64,000 nt of DNA from Cycas panzhihuaensis (GCA_023213395.1 CM041465.1:123573741-123637740), one strand, 5' to 3'; shown: positions 1 through 13,054, counted from the stretch's first letter. Notes: generated from the letters alone by a model not told the origin. A program made the numbers and translations.

Positions 1-1010
1 TAATCATTCACCCTCTGACCCTGATCTCTATATTCAGGTTAGAGATAATTTGATCATAATCATTATACTCTTTATGGACAACCTTGCTATCACTGGCAAT
101 GATATAGATGGAATTTCCTAGCTTCAATCAGAATTAAAGAATAACTTTGAGATGATTGACCTTGGGCTACTCTACTACTTCCTTGGAATTAAAGTTTGTA
201 AAGAACTAGGCCACATTCTCTTGAACCAAACTAAGTATGCCAATGAGCTCCTAGAAAGATTTAGGATAATAGAATATAAGCCAGTACCAATTCCCATAGA
301 GATAGGAACCAAGTTAAACCTGGATGATCAAGGAAAACCTTTTGATCCCACTTTGTACTAGCAGTTAGTTGGGAGCCTCATTTATCTCACTCACACTTGC
401 TTGGACATCTCATATGCTATAGGGATCTACTCTAGGTACATGACATAACCAAAAGCATCTCATTGGAAAGTAGCCACTAAGATCCTCAAATACATCCATG
501 GTACATATCAGTTTTGCCTTAAGTACAACAAGACTAAATCACCTATTCTAAAGGCACATACAGATGTTGATTGGGCTAGTTGCCAGGATACTTAGCATTC
601 AACTTCAGGTTATTGTTTTGATATAAACTCAACTATAAACCTAATGTTATCCGTTCCTCCACTAAAGCAAGATATAAAGTAGTTGTCCATGCTACAACGA
701 AGTTGATTTAGCTTAGAGGATTCTCTTCAAGCTTAGACTTCAACAATGTACACCTACCATCTTGTACTGTGACAATTAAAGTGTGTTGAAGATGACAAAG
801 AATTTTGTATTCCATGCTAGAACCAAGCACATTGAGGTCCATCATCACTTCATCTATGAGAATTTCTAGAATGGAAAAGTTGATCTTATCTACCGTCCTA
901 CTGAAAACCAGGTCACCGGTATCATCACCAAAGCACTTGGTAAACTAAAGTTTAAACAGTTTAGACATGACCTCAGTATCTGAAGAAATGAAGTTGCTAT
1001 TAATGGAGGG
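1..1010 (+). pseudogene. Ty1/copia pol 3' end: reverse transcriptase tail and RNase H (broken)
   Basis: This is the C-terminal part of a copia polyprotein that begins outside the window. Translation by eye gives the RT segment around the catalytic loop, then MIDLGLLYYFLGIKV and the connection region. The RNase H follows: LVGSLIYLTHT, ADVDWAS-like and TSGYCF motifs, an STKARY box in place of STAEAEY, and ITKALGKLKF at the end. The normal YVDD catalytic loop reads FMDN (about 68-82), so the second Asp is lost. Several in-frame stops interrupt it. It is followed directly by a polypurine tract and LTR, which fixes the orientation. Family assignment is firm; the gene is dead. Confidence 0.88.
1002..1010 (+). 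other. Polypurine tract of the left copia element
   Basis: The purine run AATGGAGGG sits immediately before the LTR start TGTTGAAACT, the usual plus-strand priming site of copia elements. Confidence 0.75.
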
Positions 1011-1447
1011 TGTTGAAACTATCTAATACCACCTTCATTTCTTTATATCTTTATAATCTAATGTTCATATTATATATTAATGGACCCTTGATGTAATTAA
1101 ATCACATTTGGTATTGAGGTTGGGTTTGCCTCTTTTGTCATTAAGTCAACCTATCAAATTGTCATATAACATTGGTAGATGGCTATATATTATACCCCAT
1201 ACCTTTATACATTATATTGATTTGATGTTAATGTAAAAGCTCTACCCAAAAGAGAGCCTTACGGTATGATGAATTCACATGTAACTTTGCTAGTCACTTT
1301 GTTTTGTTTATTTGCATATTTTATTGATTATTTTAGTCATTTTGCTTGATATATATTGATCAATGCACATGTATTAAAGATTATAGTATTCTTATTATCC
1401 TCTGCGTGATATCATTTTATAGCTATATTTTCATTCTCACAACTTCA
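1011..1447 (+). repeat. 3' LTR of the left copia element
   Basis: It starts with TGTTGAAACT right after the polypurine tract. The matching 5' LTR is outside the window, so the end is not fixed. The best candidate is the CA of ACTTCA at 1447. The interior is AT-rich with TATATAT-type stretches, as is usual for copia LTRs. Confidence 0.6.
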
Positions 1448-3989
1448 TTGAGTGATCATATGATTTGCATAACTCCTTTCGCAGCTCCTTGAGTAACCCA
1501 CAATCGTACAAAGCTACTTCAACATGATCTTCTCTATGTGATGCTCAACAAATATATTTTTGTCTCTACTACATGATTTTCATAATCCCTATTGGGCCTT
1601 TGTTGTATGATCTCATACCTCTATTATCATGACTACCTTGTATAAGTAACATAATATCTCTAAATGAAGCCTCTATTTTATAAAAAAAATGATCCATAAA
1701 CACAATTTAGTTGAGTGATATAATCTGGTACTTCTACAAGAATTCCGTTGCATATGAGCTTGTATTTGACATCTTTGATTTCAACCTGCAATATGGGTGT
1801 GAGGTCGATTGAGTTTTAGAGGCAAATAGAAATAGAAACTAGGTATTTTTAATGGTGAATTTTATCGATTAATTTAGAATGGAGGATTTAGACAAAATTG
1901 TTCACTTTAACTCGTTACAGTTCATTATTCGTTTGATGAAACAACTATATATCATTGCTTAAATTAAGTCTAGATATGTGATCCTTTCACTAGAAGAATT
2001 AAACTGAAATTTCATAGCTCTATATGAGAGATTTAACCCTTTATATCTAAATTTATTTTGTCATTTTTTCAAATCTTGTATTTTTATTTTTATTTTTTAT
2101 AAAGTTTGAAAACTTTAGGTTACTAAAATTAGCATATCCATAGAATATTCTATTTTTGATAAAGGTCCCTACCCTAAAGCTTATCATTTCATCAGTTCTA
2201 ATCATTTTTTAAGCTTTTTAAGCCTATTTTTCCAATTAGTTTTAGGCAATTTTCTAATTTTTTAAGACTTTATTTCTATTTTTATTACTTAAAACATGAA
2301 TTTTAATATTTTAATCACAAAAAATATTTTTTTAAATTAAAATATTAAAAAAGATAAATACCCAAATCGAACAACCCAAGTACCAACCATATAAGGGGAA
2401 TGGTTAGGGCCCCTAAAGTTATCACTCCATACATGCTAGTGGACTTTCTCTAATCCTATGGATAATTAAGAAAGATATTAGTTGAGGTGGTATGTTGAGG
2501 TGTTATACTCTAAAACCTTAAAGTTTAGAGACTAGGATATACCCAAAGAGGATGAGCACCTTAGTTGTTAAGTGTGCCCTTAGATAAGGATCTGTCATTC
2601 AGGCCATAACTCTAGCATAGGTGGTTTAACATTATCAAGGGGGTTGGGTGAGCCTTGTATAGTACCTACGTACCTTCAAGTATATTAGGCCCCTGAGATA
2701 CCACTTATGAGCAGATACACCACCAAATAGAACCATCTCAACTACCATGGGCTATTAGGATTTGAGACATTGAAACATAGATCCTAGATTAATATACCAT
2801 TTTAGGTAAACAAGACACATATTTCAAACATCATGATACTTTAAATGATTATAGCTAATATAATTAAATTTTTTGGCAATCATAATTTTTTGGCTTTGAA
2901 GAAATAAATCAAGAAAATATTAATAATAAGCAAGCATTAGCCTTATATTTCTAAAACAAGTCTTATGCTAGTTCATACTAGAGATCTTAATGATCCTTAA
3001 AATCTCATTCCTCTTGATCTAGATGCTGTAACTACCTTTGAAGAGTTTTATGAAGTTGCATTTTCCTTTTTACACTTGTCCTATGAGGATAATATCGATC
3101 AAAATATTAAACAAGCCCCTACCTCTACTTATGCTTAGAATATCATTTGTGCACTCTATAAGAGGAAGGATAATGCTAGGGTAGTGATGCTTAAAGCCTA
3201 AGTCTATTGCATTCCATTTATAGGATCAATTACATCTCATTTATCCTAAATCAAAGTGATCAAGAATTAATTAAAAGTTTTAAGTTAGCCACTAGATGAC
3301 AATGATTACATATCCTACATAATCAATGTTTTACCACCTAGATATAATTCCCTTATATCTAATATGTCACATACATATTGACTTACCACTCTTGACTTCA
3401 ATACATTTGAGGGTCTATTGCTCTAAGAAGAATGCATATATGTGCTTCATTTTCTATACCAATATTTATAGCCCATCATACAAGAAGATAATTACATCCA
3501 TAGTTGGCCCATCAGTTCAGTTCAATGAATTTGAACCAGTAGCCATACTAGTAGTGTTAACTTTGACCACTATATAATGCTCAAGTTGTTTGTCACCATT
3601 ATGGAAAACTTAGACATATTGCACCTAATTACAAAAAAAAGAGAGCTGACATTTAACAACAATAAATGTTGAGTCTTCAAATGAATGTTGGATCATAAGC
3701 CATTATAATGATATAATCTACTACTAATATCTATATGAAAAGAACACCATCCACAAGACCACATGGTAATCAATCATTGTGACTATTAATTAGCTAGGAT
3801 GTTTCTTTCTGTACATGGTTCAATCAATTCCAAATCAACTTCATCTTAGGAATATGCCATCCTACGTGGTCAAATAAGTAAGGTGATAAAGAAATATGCA
3901 AGAGCACCTAAAAAGGAGTCCCACCTTTTACTTATATGGGATAATATAAGCAGCTTCTTTAGTTACAATGGTTGGAAATACATGGATTT

Positions 3990-4118
3990 AAGGCCTTACA
4001 AGGGTACTATAGCCTTAAATTATCACTATGGGCTAAAAATAATACGACTATGGGCTTACAACATGCCTCTATAGACTTTAATATGCCACTATAGGCTTAC
4101 AATGGCCTCTATAGGCTA
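3990..4118. repeat. Degenerate short tandem repeat (CTATAGGCTTACAA-like)
   Basis: A unit like CACTATGGGCTTACAA or CCTCTATAGGCTAAAAA recurs about six times at roughly 20-30 base spacing, with substitutions. It resembles the imperfect repeats found in leaders of plant LTR elements. No protein meaning is seen. Confidence 0.5.
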
Positions 4119-6039
4119 AAAATGTAACAATAAATGTCATTGCTCTAACTAAAAAATAAATATGAGTGAAATACAATATGAATGACTCTCTCAAATAATA
4201 ATTTTCAATGTAAAATGGGTTCTCTAGAGTTTAAAATGAGCCTTTATATAAGTACCCTATTTGCGGTACTTTATATCAATGAAATGTATAACAAATGACA
4301 TGGAACCTTAAAAAATACATGTATGTGCCTAAAAATATTAAAAAAATAAAGTTAAAAAAAAAAAACTTTCAATTAAAATTTCTACATCAAATCAACTCTA
4401 AATGTTGTTAAGTGACCTGCCAAATTGAAGATTTTTAGTTACAAATCTAACATAATTAATAAGACTAAAAACAAAGTCTCATAGCTCAAGTTATTCCCAA
4501 AAAACTAATGACGACTCTTTGATATCTAAAAATTAGGGGCTATGCCTCTTTCACTAATGAGTGGGTGGTCATATAGTACCTCCATGTGACCAAGTGCTAA
4601 AGGCTAAAGGGGCTAGGCAAATTTCAAATATCATACAATATAATTAAATTTATTTTTTATTTTGTAAAAATATTTAAATAAAATGAATGAAAAATCACGT
4701 ATGCTAAGTAAAAAATATACATAAAAAAATAAATTAAATGTTTTCATCTAATTTTTTTCCACCCTTAATAAGCTAGGGATTTGCTCATAATTTTTGTATT
4801 TTTATTTGTGTCGAATATATTGTTATTGGCTGCCATTATTGCTTCTACATTCTCTGTTACAAGTTGGAAAGCAGTATGATCTCTAATGGCAGGGAGTGAG
4901 CAGACAACGTTAAGTATGTAGAGAAATAAATCTTTTATGGTGCATTGTAGGTCAAATGCAAGTATCGATGAATGGTACAAGGATGATGATTGCAAGATGG
5001 TGAGCATGTTACTTTAGATATTTGGTCATGCTTCTACTACCATCTTCTCCTCTTCTTTAATTCTTGGCACCAACATACTATAAGCGTAAGGGTGATAGCT
5101 CTGTTGATGTGGCCACCATTAAGGATTTATTGATGGGAGATTTGAGGATTATAGATATGGTTTCTTCAGCCAAAAGAAAAGACACTAAAGAAAAAAACAT
5201 AAAAAACATCTATATAACAAAGGTTAGAGAAGCATCTAAAAGAAGATGAACCCTCTGCATGTAATGCTATAGCTTCCTTGACCTCTATAGAAAGGTATCA
5301 TGGTACCTAAGACTTTGGTTTCTGATCCTAGCTTTCAAACCCTGCCTTTTGGTATATTTGACTCACAATTATAAGAGAAGCATGTCAAACCATTTCAACT
5401 ATCATAGTTGATAACAGATTGTGATTAATGTAAATATTATTTATGCTCTAGTTCAATTACTATAAAGGCTCCCACATATGCTTCTTCTTTTGACCCTTTT
5501 TTTAAAGGCTCTCTCTCTCTTATTTTTTTGGTAACAAAGTATATAGAGCTTTTAATAGCCTCCAAAATATAATAATTTTTTTGCAAATATTTTAAGATGC
5601 AAATTTATGGTTGTATATATATTTTTCTTTTTCTAATTTTTTTACTATAAAAATAATATAAAGAGGCTATATATTTAAATACATCCTCACCAAACTGCTC
5701 AACTTTACAAATATGAAGTTATTTTTGACATTTGAATAGCTATAAGAAACTACTTTAACTATTGCGAGTAAAACCATTATCTGCTAACTGACATGTACGG
5801 AGATTGCTATATACCAACTACATATGCTCATTCTATGATAGAAAAGAAAACATTATATCTTCATAGATGTGAACTTTATCACAATAATTATGCATGTATA
5901 TATATTTGGTGTCATATGCATGTAAATTGCCCATTTCTTTTGCTACAAAATAGACTTGTGAGTAGGTTAAAAAGAGCCACTTCTTTTAAATCAAAGCACT
6001 GCAATAAACCTATTATAAAATACTTTATAAACTACTTCA

Positions 6040-6345
6040 AAAATAGTCTTTAAATAACTTTTAAACTTCTTTTGAAATAGGCTTTAAACAACCCTCTTCA
6101 TAGCTTTAAATAGCTTAAAAAATACTCCAAAATAGGCTTTAAAATAGCCTCTTAAAATGACTAGAAATAGTGATAAAATAACCTTAAATATATCTCAAAT
6201 GATAATGAAAATAGTCCTAAAAATATGCATAAAAATACAACAGTAAATAGCTTTAAATATCTTGAAAAAATCCTTCAAATGGATGAAAAATATGTCACTA
6301 GTTAGGCATAAAAATAGGTTCCTTAAATAGCTTGATAAGGATCTA
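6040..6345. repeat. Degenerate tandem repeat (AAATAGCTTTAAA-like) in an LTR-element leader
   Basis: Units such as AATAGGCTTTAAA, AAATAGCTTTAAAT and AAATAGCTTGA recur about every 20-35 bases over 300 bp. The stretch ends about 60 bp before a primer-binding site, so on the minus strand it would be the 5' leader of that element. Confidence 0.5.
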
Positions 6346-6402
6346 AAAATTAAAAAAAATAAAATAAGTTTTAAAATGTTACCCTCAAAGATTCAAACCT
6401 TG

Positions 6403-6415
6403 GGCTTTGATACCA
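6403..6415 (-). other. Primer-binding site (initiator-Met tRNA) of a minus-strand copia element
   Basis: The plus strand reads GGCTTTGATACCA. Its complement TGGTATCAAAGCC is close to the usual copia site TGGTATCAGAGC, complementary to the 3' end of initiator-Met tRNA. It abuts the LTR start at 6416, so the element runs leftward on the minus strand. Confidence 0.75.
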
Positions 6416-7030
6416 TGTTAGAAAGATAATATCTTATGAATACAAGAGATGAAATATATGATGAGTGAATAATAGAGTAATAAAGCACAAAAAATATGAA
6501 GTATATATAAGTTAACATAAAGAAATGGAAGAATGGATAAACCTCAAATTAGAATGAAGAATGATATACATACTTATAGTACAACTCACCACTTATGAGA
6601 GAACCCTCATTGGTTAATGTCGTGGGCTAGCTACCTTTCCTAAGTGGATGTTTCCCTAGTATACTATTAGGATTTTACCACATTATATCTGGTGTATATG
6701 TGATACGTTGGCTTTCTAATTTATTTATTATATTATCTCTAGTTTAAGAACTTGCATGTTAAATTTTAATTTCAATTGTTGTAACTAATTACAAAATAGT
6801 TTAGATCTTGGTGGCTGTTTCTGGTTATTGAGACCTAGTTTTCTCAACAACCTTGTGAAGTAATATATATTTATAGTACATGTCACTATATAAGTATCTA
6901 ATCATATACTAAGAACTACCTTGCCAATTAATAATTAAAAATATAAAGAAATATATGTATTATACACTTCTAATACATATAAGAGGGGAAAATACTAATC
7001 TATAAGACATAGATTAAATATTTTCTAACA
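6416..7030 (-). repeat. 5' LTR of a minus-strand copia element (615 bp)
   Basis: Bounded by an inverted terminal repeat: TGTTAGAAAGATAAT at 6416 and ATTTTCTAACA ending at 7030, with TG and CA ends. The adjacent primer site shows it is a 5' LTR and not a solo LTR. I find no partner copy to the left, so the rest of the element was probably deleted or is unrecognisable. Confidence 0.7.
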
Positions 7031-9289
7031 ATTAAAGTATATTTATTTAGCCAAGTAGTTCAACTTATTCTTGAAGCATATTATTTTTTGTTAATGAAGT
7101 TTATGAACCACATATGAGAAACACTTCTTAGTTAATTAGCAATTATAGTGGTTAGCTACCAATGCATATCGGTATATGGTTGTTGTTTTATATCGACATT
7201 AGTGATTTGGTATGTTGATAAGTTTGTTTTGTAGTTTACAATTAGAATATATGAAGTTTGTAAGAAGAGATTTCATATATCATGATAAGTTTATGTCATA
7301 TTTGATGATAATTTATAGGTGGTGATATGAGATGGTACGACATGACATTTGTTTGTAGGAGAACAAGTATATTAAAGACAAGTTTAATAGTTGATATTTA
7401 TAAATCATACAAGGATGAAGATGAGCAGGCAATTTAGCATGAAGATAAATACATTAAATGTTTTACAAATTAAACATTAAAGAGGAGTATTAGGGTATTA
7501 TTTTTTATAAAATCTAATATAATATTTAATTAGTAGATGAGTTATAATTAGTTAATATAAAGGTTCTTATATATGATTTGAGTAGTTGATGTATCGATGT
7601 GATTTTATTACTTGATGATGTACTTATTGAATATATATGAGGTAATGAATTTATAAATATAAACACCTAGTAAAAGTATAATTTGAGATAGAGCTAAGTT
7701 CCACCCTTCTCTCATGGTTTTTCTCATCAAGGGTTTTCTACGTATAAATCTAGTGTCTCATGATGATATCTTTTTTGTGTATGAATATTATTATATTGAT
7801 GTGTACATATATTATGTAATACATTTGATTCTTATCTTAAACACCTCATTATGCATATTTTATTTATTATGTATTACAAGCTACATGTTAATACGAATGC
7901 TTCATAAAATCCTTTCTACTTGATTATATGACATGAATTGAATTCTATATAAGTTATTATTAAATTTTTAATAATATGTTCTAGTCTCTAGATGTCTTAT
8001 ATATATATATATATATATATAGATATATATATATATAGATATAGTAATACATAAATTTTTCATGGTGATATTGAATGAACCTAACTACATTGGTATTTAG
8101 CTTAAACCCATGCTTAACATAACTAGGGATTTTAGTGTTATTATTTCTTTAGGGATATTAATTTATACTTCTGTATCTCTTACTAACTGGTTTTTCCTTA
8201 AATGTTTCATATTATGGGCCATCATTTTATTCCATTTGAAGATAAATATAATCTATGAAAGATAATGAAACCAATATTACTAACCTAGTTTTCACTAGTA
8301 AATGCCCACCTATTAATGATATTAATCTTACTCATCCATTATGAATCATTCATATTTCACTTTACTAAATTTACAATTTGACCATATCAATAACACATGG
8401 CATGGCAAATAAGCAAGATCATAGTGGATTATTAATGGGTTATCATTATCTTAAATATTTTTAGACCTAATATATGTTACATGATTGCCTATTGTTAAGT
8501 AAAATTAGTTTGCTAATACATGTGATAAGGGACCTTGGTAGTTAATGCTAGTTATTAAGTTTTGTATGTGGGCCACTTCGGTTTGCCAATAGAATTAGAG
8601 ATTATTTATTTGGTCAATGATATTCTTTGTAAGAGGCCTCTCATTTGTCTATGTAAGGTCAACCTAATAATAAAGTGAGGTGTTATGTATTATCATTTCT
8701 TGTAAGATTATACTTTTAATTCTCTTTTGGTGATATTTGGTGCTCCACATCCCGCTATGACATGAGAAAAAATATAAATGTTGTCACAAAACCCTACCCT
8801 ACTACCCTGCTACTACATGGAAAATAATAATTATAATTAGGGCTTCATTTTGTGTTCCCTAATGGGTTTAAGTTAGTCAAACAACAAATACAAATAATAG
8901 CTAGCAAGGGAGTGTTCTGTTAGTTGAAGTTATAGGAAAATTTCTTTGTAATCATATTCAAGTAAACCTATTATAAGGTATCTTCATCTATATTTCCTTT
9001 ATCTCCTAGTTAGGATCTAGTGGTGATTAATGCATGGACTCCATTAATATCACCCTTTATAATGTTTCAACTAGTCAAGTTCCATCACTCACTGTGGCTA
9101 TATGAAAATGATGTCTAAGTTTTATTTTTAAGTCTTTAGATTAGTCATCCCTTAAGAACTCATTAGTGAGCTCTAGGGCTTATCCTAGAAGCACTAGCTA
9201 TATGTGGATCTAAGTGGTGGTAATGAGGAAAGAGGTCATAATTCACTTGATCTTAATATGTAATTGGTTACCACTTCTCTATGCTTGGC
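7031..9289. other. AT-rich region without recognisable genes
   Basis: No coding family seen. It includes a short TA microsatellite (7999-8043). A stretch at 8560-8740 has an AATAAAGTGAG signal and looks like the 3' part of an LTR, but no partner or convincing primer site supports it. The open frame at 7714-7923 has no recognisable content. Confidence 0.55.
7999..8043. repeat. Short TA microsatellite
   Basis: An uninterrupted run of AT dinucleotides broken twice by AGATA. Confidence 0.9.
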
Positions 9290-9294
9290 CATCT

Positions 9295-9607
9295 TGAAGG
9301 AAGGATGGATCTAAGGATTAAGTCACTCACATATATATAATAGCAATGGAGAACAAAGAAGAGATTAGAATAATAGATGAAAGTAAAGCCTGGAGGTGAG
9401 AATGAATAATAACTCTCTCTATGAGATTTTATCTTTTATTATTGAGGGTGTATATTAGGGTTAAGTTTCTCCCACCTAATGACATGAACCTAAAATTACA
9501 TTCAAATGCACATAAAGTATAGTTTTCTAAGAGACTAATACTAACACTATATCCTAAGGTTATTTTATTAATCTACACAAATAATCTTGATATATTAAAC
9601 TCTTTCA
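9295..9607 (-). repeat. 3' LTR of the 9.3-15.7 kb copia element
   Basis: 313 bp, TG to CA, direct repeat of 15409-15728. Preceded by target duplication CATCT at 9290-9294. Confidence 0.88.
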
Positions 9608-9610
9608 ATT

Positions 9611-9620
9611 TCTCCCTTAA
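9611..9620 (-). other. Polypurine tract
   Basis: The plus strand TCTCCCTTAA is TTAAGGGAGA on the coding strand, next to the 3' LTR. Confidence 0.65.
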
Positions 9621-10079
9621 TGGTCAAAGGTCATTTTGAGGTAAACTAATATGTTCTATGAGGTTTTCATTTGAGCCTCTTATTATATTGAAATATCTAC
9701 TTGGAAACTTTTGTGGGAAACCCTCAAGGAGAAAAAAACCCATAGACTTATCTAAGCTAACGACTCTAGCTTATGCAGCTCTTTGAATATAGTTAGATAG
9801 TCAATCAGTATAATGAGTTTTACAACTGTAATCTATTGAATCTCTATATACCGTTTGATCATCCCCCATGCCCTTTTAGGTTTTCACAAGTTCTATTTTT
9901 CTAAAACTAGTACAACCCTTATCCTTTTGTGCCTACATGGGATTTTCACAAATAGGATAGAGTAGGGATTTACTCTTATTCTTCCATGTCTACAAAGGGT
10001 TTTCACGATGAAATAGAGTATGATGATCTTATTATCATCTCCTTTGATTAGTTAAAGATGGAGGGTCTAAGGCTGATCT

Positions 10080-10566
10080 ACCTTCAGAACTATTCAAACT
10101 TCATCTTTTGTAGTAATTTAGTAAAGATATTGACCACTTGATATGTTATGGAACAATACTCCAGTTGAATATACCATCATGAACTAGTTCTCAAATCCTG
10201 TGGACTTTTGTACTTATGTGTTTGGTATGGTTATGAAATATAGAATTTTTTACCATGTGGATTATTGATTGATTATCTACACAAAGGTTGGTAGGACTTG
10301 TTTGGGTGATATTTAATGTTTCTAATAATTTCCTAAGCTATATCACCTCCTTACTAATCTAAAAAATAACAATATATTTAGTTACAACAGTTGAAAGAGT
10401 GACTATCTTCTGCTATCTAAATCTCTATGATATCGGTGTTATTTCAAGAAATGTTATATACCCAGACATGGATCTTCCTATGTCTTTATCTCTTACAAAA
10501 CCTGAATCTGTGTATTCAGAAAGCTTAAACTCATTATTAGGTTCATATAATAAAGAAAATTTGTTA
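10080..10566 (-). pseudogene. Copia RNase H remnant (C-terminal)
   Basis: Minus-strand reading shows the ordered copia RNase H landmarks: TDSGF, SMSGYITFLE, VTLSTVVTKYI (for VTLSTAEAEY), FHNHTKHI (for FHRRTKHI) and NIFTKLLQKMKFE (for DIFTKPL). Stops occur between them. The nested solo LTR separates it from the RT end at 12929-13045. Inactive. Confidence 0.8.
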
Positions 10567-10571
10567 GTCAT
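10567..10571. repeat. Target-site duplication of the solo LTR (GTCAT)
   Basis: GTCAT immediately left of the LTR, matched by GTCAT at 12924-12928. Confidence 0.88.
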
Positions 10572-12923
10572 TGAAACGCTCTCCACGGGGCAATGATCCA
10601 ACGCCTAGCGGGAAGGACACAAAACCACAAGGCTAATAGGCTAAAGAACGAGGATCATACCTCGCGGGACGTCCGTCTTGGCCGAGGCAAGGTGCTGGTT
10701 GCTTCGGCGAGACCCTCCTACCCTTGGATGGCCGGAAGGGGAAAAGCGCCGCTACTTCTCAAGGCAATGAGAAAGCGGCGAAGGGGTAACCAACCAAACG
10801 TATCGCAGGTAAGATATGTGCAAGAGCGGCTAAAGGGGATCGGTCGAAGAATCTCGAGACACTATAGTGTGCAGTGTAGCAAAGAAAGCGTAGAGCAAAA
10901 AGCAAGTACAAAATAAATAGTTATTTCTTTTCCTTTTCCTTATATTTCTCTAACTACCAAAGCAAGCGTAAAGAAACGTAGAGCGAGAAGAAGGAGTATG
11001 AAGGGTGAGCGGAGAATACCGGATCGAGACGCAGTGTCCGTCCATGCTTCTTCCTCCGTCGTCCTCCTCGTATGCGACGTCGGTTGCAGCGGTGATGGGG
11101 ATCACTTACCTCCCGAAAGCAAATAAGCACTAGCTAAACCGAAATGACGAAAATAAAGCTCGAAGCGGCATACACAAAGGGAAAACGTGCCAAGCAAGTG
11201 TCGATGGGTCGACCTCATGCGTCCCCTCGCCCCGAGCGCTCCTGCGAGCAAATAAGCGGAATACCTGCCTCTCGAAAGAGAGGCTACGAGATGCCAATAG
11301 ATATATGTATATATGTTGCAAGTAAAGCGAACTAAGTTAAAAGATATGGCTAAATGCTAACATGCAATAAAAGAAGCAAAGTCACACGATAAGCATGCCA
11401 AGGTCGCATACCACAAAGCACCCCAAAAGGGGTTGAGTATAGCCTCGGGATGGCTAACTCACCCACGAGAGGTCTCCACAGGATGTAAGGGAAACGATGC
11501 TAGCATGCGACAAAAGATCATGGAGCAACGGGTAGCATATGCCAAGGTAAACACTCAACCGATTCTCCGAAGCCTCTCTAGCCCTACTTAAGCAAAAGCG
11601 GAAATAAAGGGGAGAGGAAAAGGGACGGAACCCTTGGGGAGTAGGACGGGACGGAACCCCGCTAATCTCCCTCAAACCCTCGTGTAACCCTTTATGCGGT
11701 TTGCCCAAGAAATGGCGAAAGAGAAGGATGGGAGAAGAAGGGTGAGTGGAAAAAAAGAATGGGAAACTAAGCCTATCCTCGGGTGACACTCTAATAAGCC
11801 ACAAATACTATGGTTCCTTGCATCAACCTATTAAGGGAAACCAAGAAAGTGCATATATAAAAGGAAGCAAAGAGTTGCAAGTGAAATAATACGAAAAAAA
11901 CAAGCAAAAACACCAAAGAAATGACACCAAATACCTCAAATGATGAAGGAGGAGTGCATGTGAGCACTTGGCAACTTGGAGCGGTCCAAGAGATGCCTAT
12001 GAAGCAACGTAGCATGTCCCTTGCAAGAGAGAGGAGTGGTGGAGCCTCATGCAAGAAAGTGAGATGGAAATGGTTCCTTGCAATGGTTTTCTTGGTGCAA
12101 AATCCTCTTGGAGGCCTTCAATACGTGTGAGGAGGAAGAGTGCTTGTATTGGAGCTCAATGGCCTGTATCCCAAATAGCAGCCCTTGGTGCCTCAGTCCC
12201 ACAATTGAAAGGTGTCTCTTGTTCTTGTTTGTTTGTCTTGTCTTTTTTGAAGAAAACTTGAGAGGAGAGTGAAGTAGAGAGTAGAAAAATTCATTCAATA
12301 ATGACCCTAATGAAGCAAATGAGTGAAAAAAGAGTTTTTATGTCTTGAGTGAAGCAAGTGAACGTTGGGGCCTCGCGCCTCAAAGAGCCAAAATCGCGCC
12401 ATCGTCACAGTGTTTTTTCAATTTACAAGAACTTTGTGGTACCGCTAAGTTTGCAGACAAATTGAATTTGAAAAAGAGAAAATGCAACCTAAAAGTCATA
12501 AAATCGACTTTTAAGGTAAGAACAAGTGAGCAAGAATTAAATCAATCGGGAAGGCGCAAGTACTCAAATGGTGCAAAGAGCCCCAACTAAGGGTTAAACC
12601 AGGCTTAGGAAGGGTTTGCAACATAAGCGGCACGCTGTAACAAGAGCAAACAGGCTGGCAGAAGCATCCCGAAAGACCATGGAGACGTCGTGGGTGGTTG
12701 TACGCCATACGGTGTCGCATTCGATGAATGCCCGTGAGTCGTCATAGGCTAAAAGGTGTTAGGCACATGCATTATGAACAAAACGAAAGCAATGCGTGCA
12801 GTGCATATGTCAATCAAATTATTCTAAATTACCTTAGCAATCATAAGTAAGAAAAGTAAGAACATATACCTGCACAAACCTGTGTCGATGCGTCCCGAGT
12901 CCATTCCCGATAGCCGGGAAACA
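10572..12923 (-). mobile_element. Ty3/gypsy solo LTR (2352 bp)
   Basis: A GC-richer block with sharp borders. It begins TGAAACGCTC, ends CCGGGAAACA, and is flanked by perfect 5-bp duplications GTCAT. The right end carries the hairpin TTCCCGATAGCCGGGAA, matching the LTR end of the giant gypsy element at 43431. Scattered further stretches match in the same order, for example the GGTACC dyad and GTCATAGGCTAAAA. It therefore belongs to a related family in minus orientation. A single LTR between target duplications is the usual product of recombination between the two LTRs of a full element. The open frames inside it (for example 10593-10916) look like chance. It retains many CpG sites, unlike its surroundings. 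Confidence 0.88.
12430..12452. promoter_or_regulatory. GGTACC-centred dyad in the solo LTR
   Basis: AACTTTGTGGTACCGCTAAG, followed by TTT, is an imperfect inverted repeat around GGTACC. The same dyad occurs at 42847-42870, 46351-46372 and 58706-58728. Role unknown; recurrence suggests a conserved LTR module. Confidence 0.55.
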
Positions 12924-12928
12924 GTCAT

Positions 12929-13045
12929 ATTTATATATCTTAACACTCGAATTACAGCCTGCCAATGATTCTGTTTTGGGTTTATCATAAAATGTATAAG
13001 AATATTGATAAAGTGTGCAATATTTGGTCTTGTGTTAGTATTAAA
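12929..13045 (-). pseudogene. Copia RT C-terminal end, cut from its RNase H by the solo LTR
   Basis: The minus strand reads RPNIAHFINILIHFM, then NHWQAVIRVLRYINMT. This matches the copia segment RPDI...HW.A.KRILRYIKGT that precedes RNase H. It continues across the solo LTR into the RNase H at 10566. Confidence 0.8.
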
Positions 13046-13054
13046 TCTTTTTTT

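Larger units (their letters stand above)
1448..6402. other. AT-rich region without recognisable genes
   Basis: About 5 kb of AT-rich DNA. I see no protein family in any frame; the short open frames here are what AT-rich DNA gives by chance. The part left of 6403 is probably the leader of the minus-strand element whose primer site and LTR lie at 6403-7030. Two degenerate tandem-repeat patches (3990-4118 and 6040-6345) are listed separately. Confidence 0.6.

Noticed and set aside
8560-8760. Possible LTR end with AATAAA signal and a TTTGGTGCTCC primer-like site
   Set aside because: No partner LTR, no clear TG/CA borders, and the primer match is unconvincing.
10593-10916. 107-codon plus-strand frame in the GC-rich block
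   Set aside because: It lies in the solo LTR, has no family signal, and the GC-rich composition makes long open frames likely by chance.
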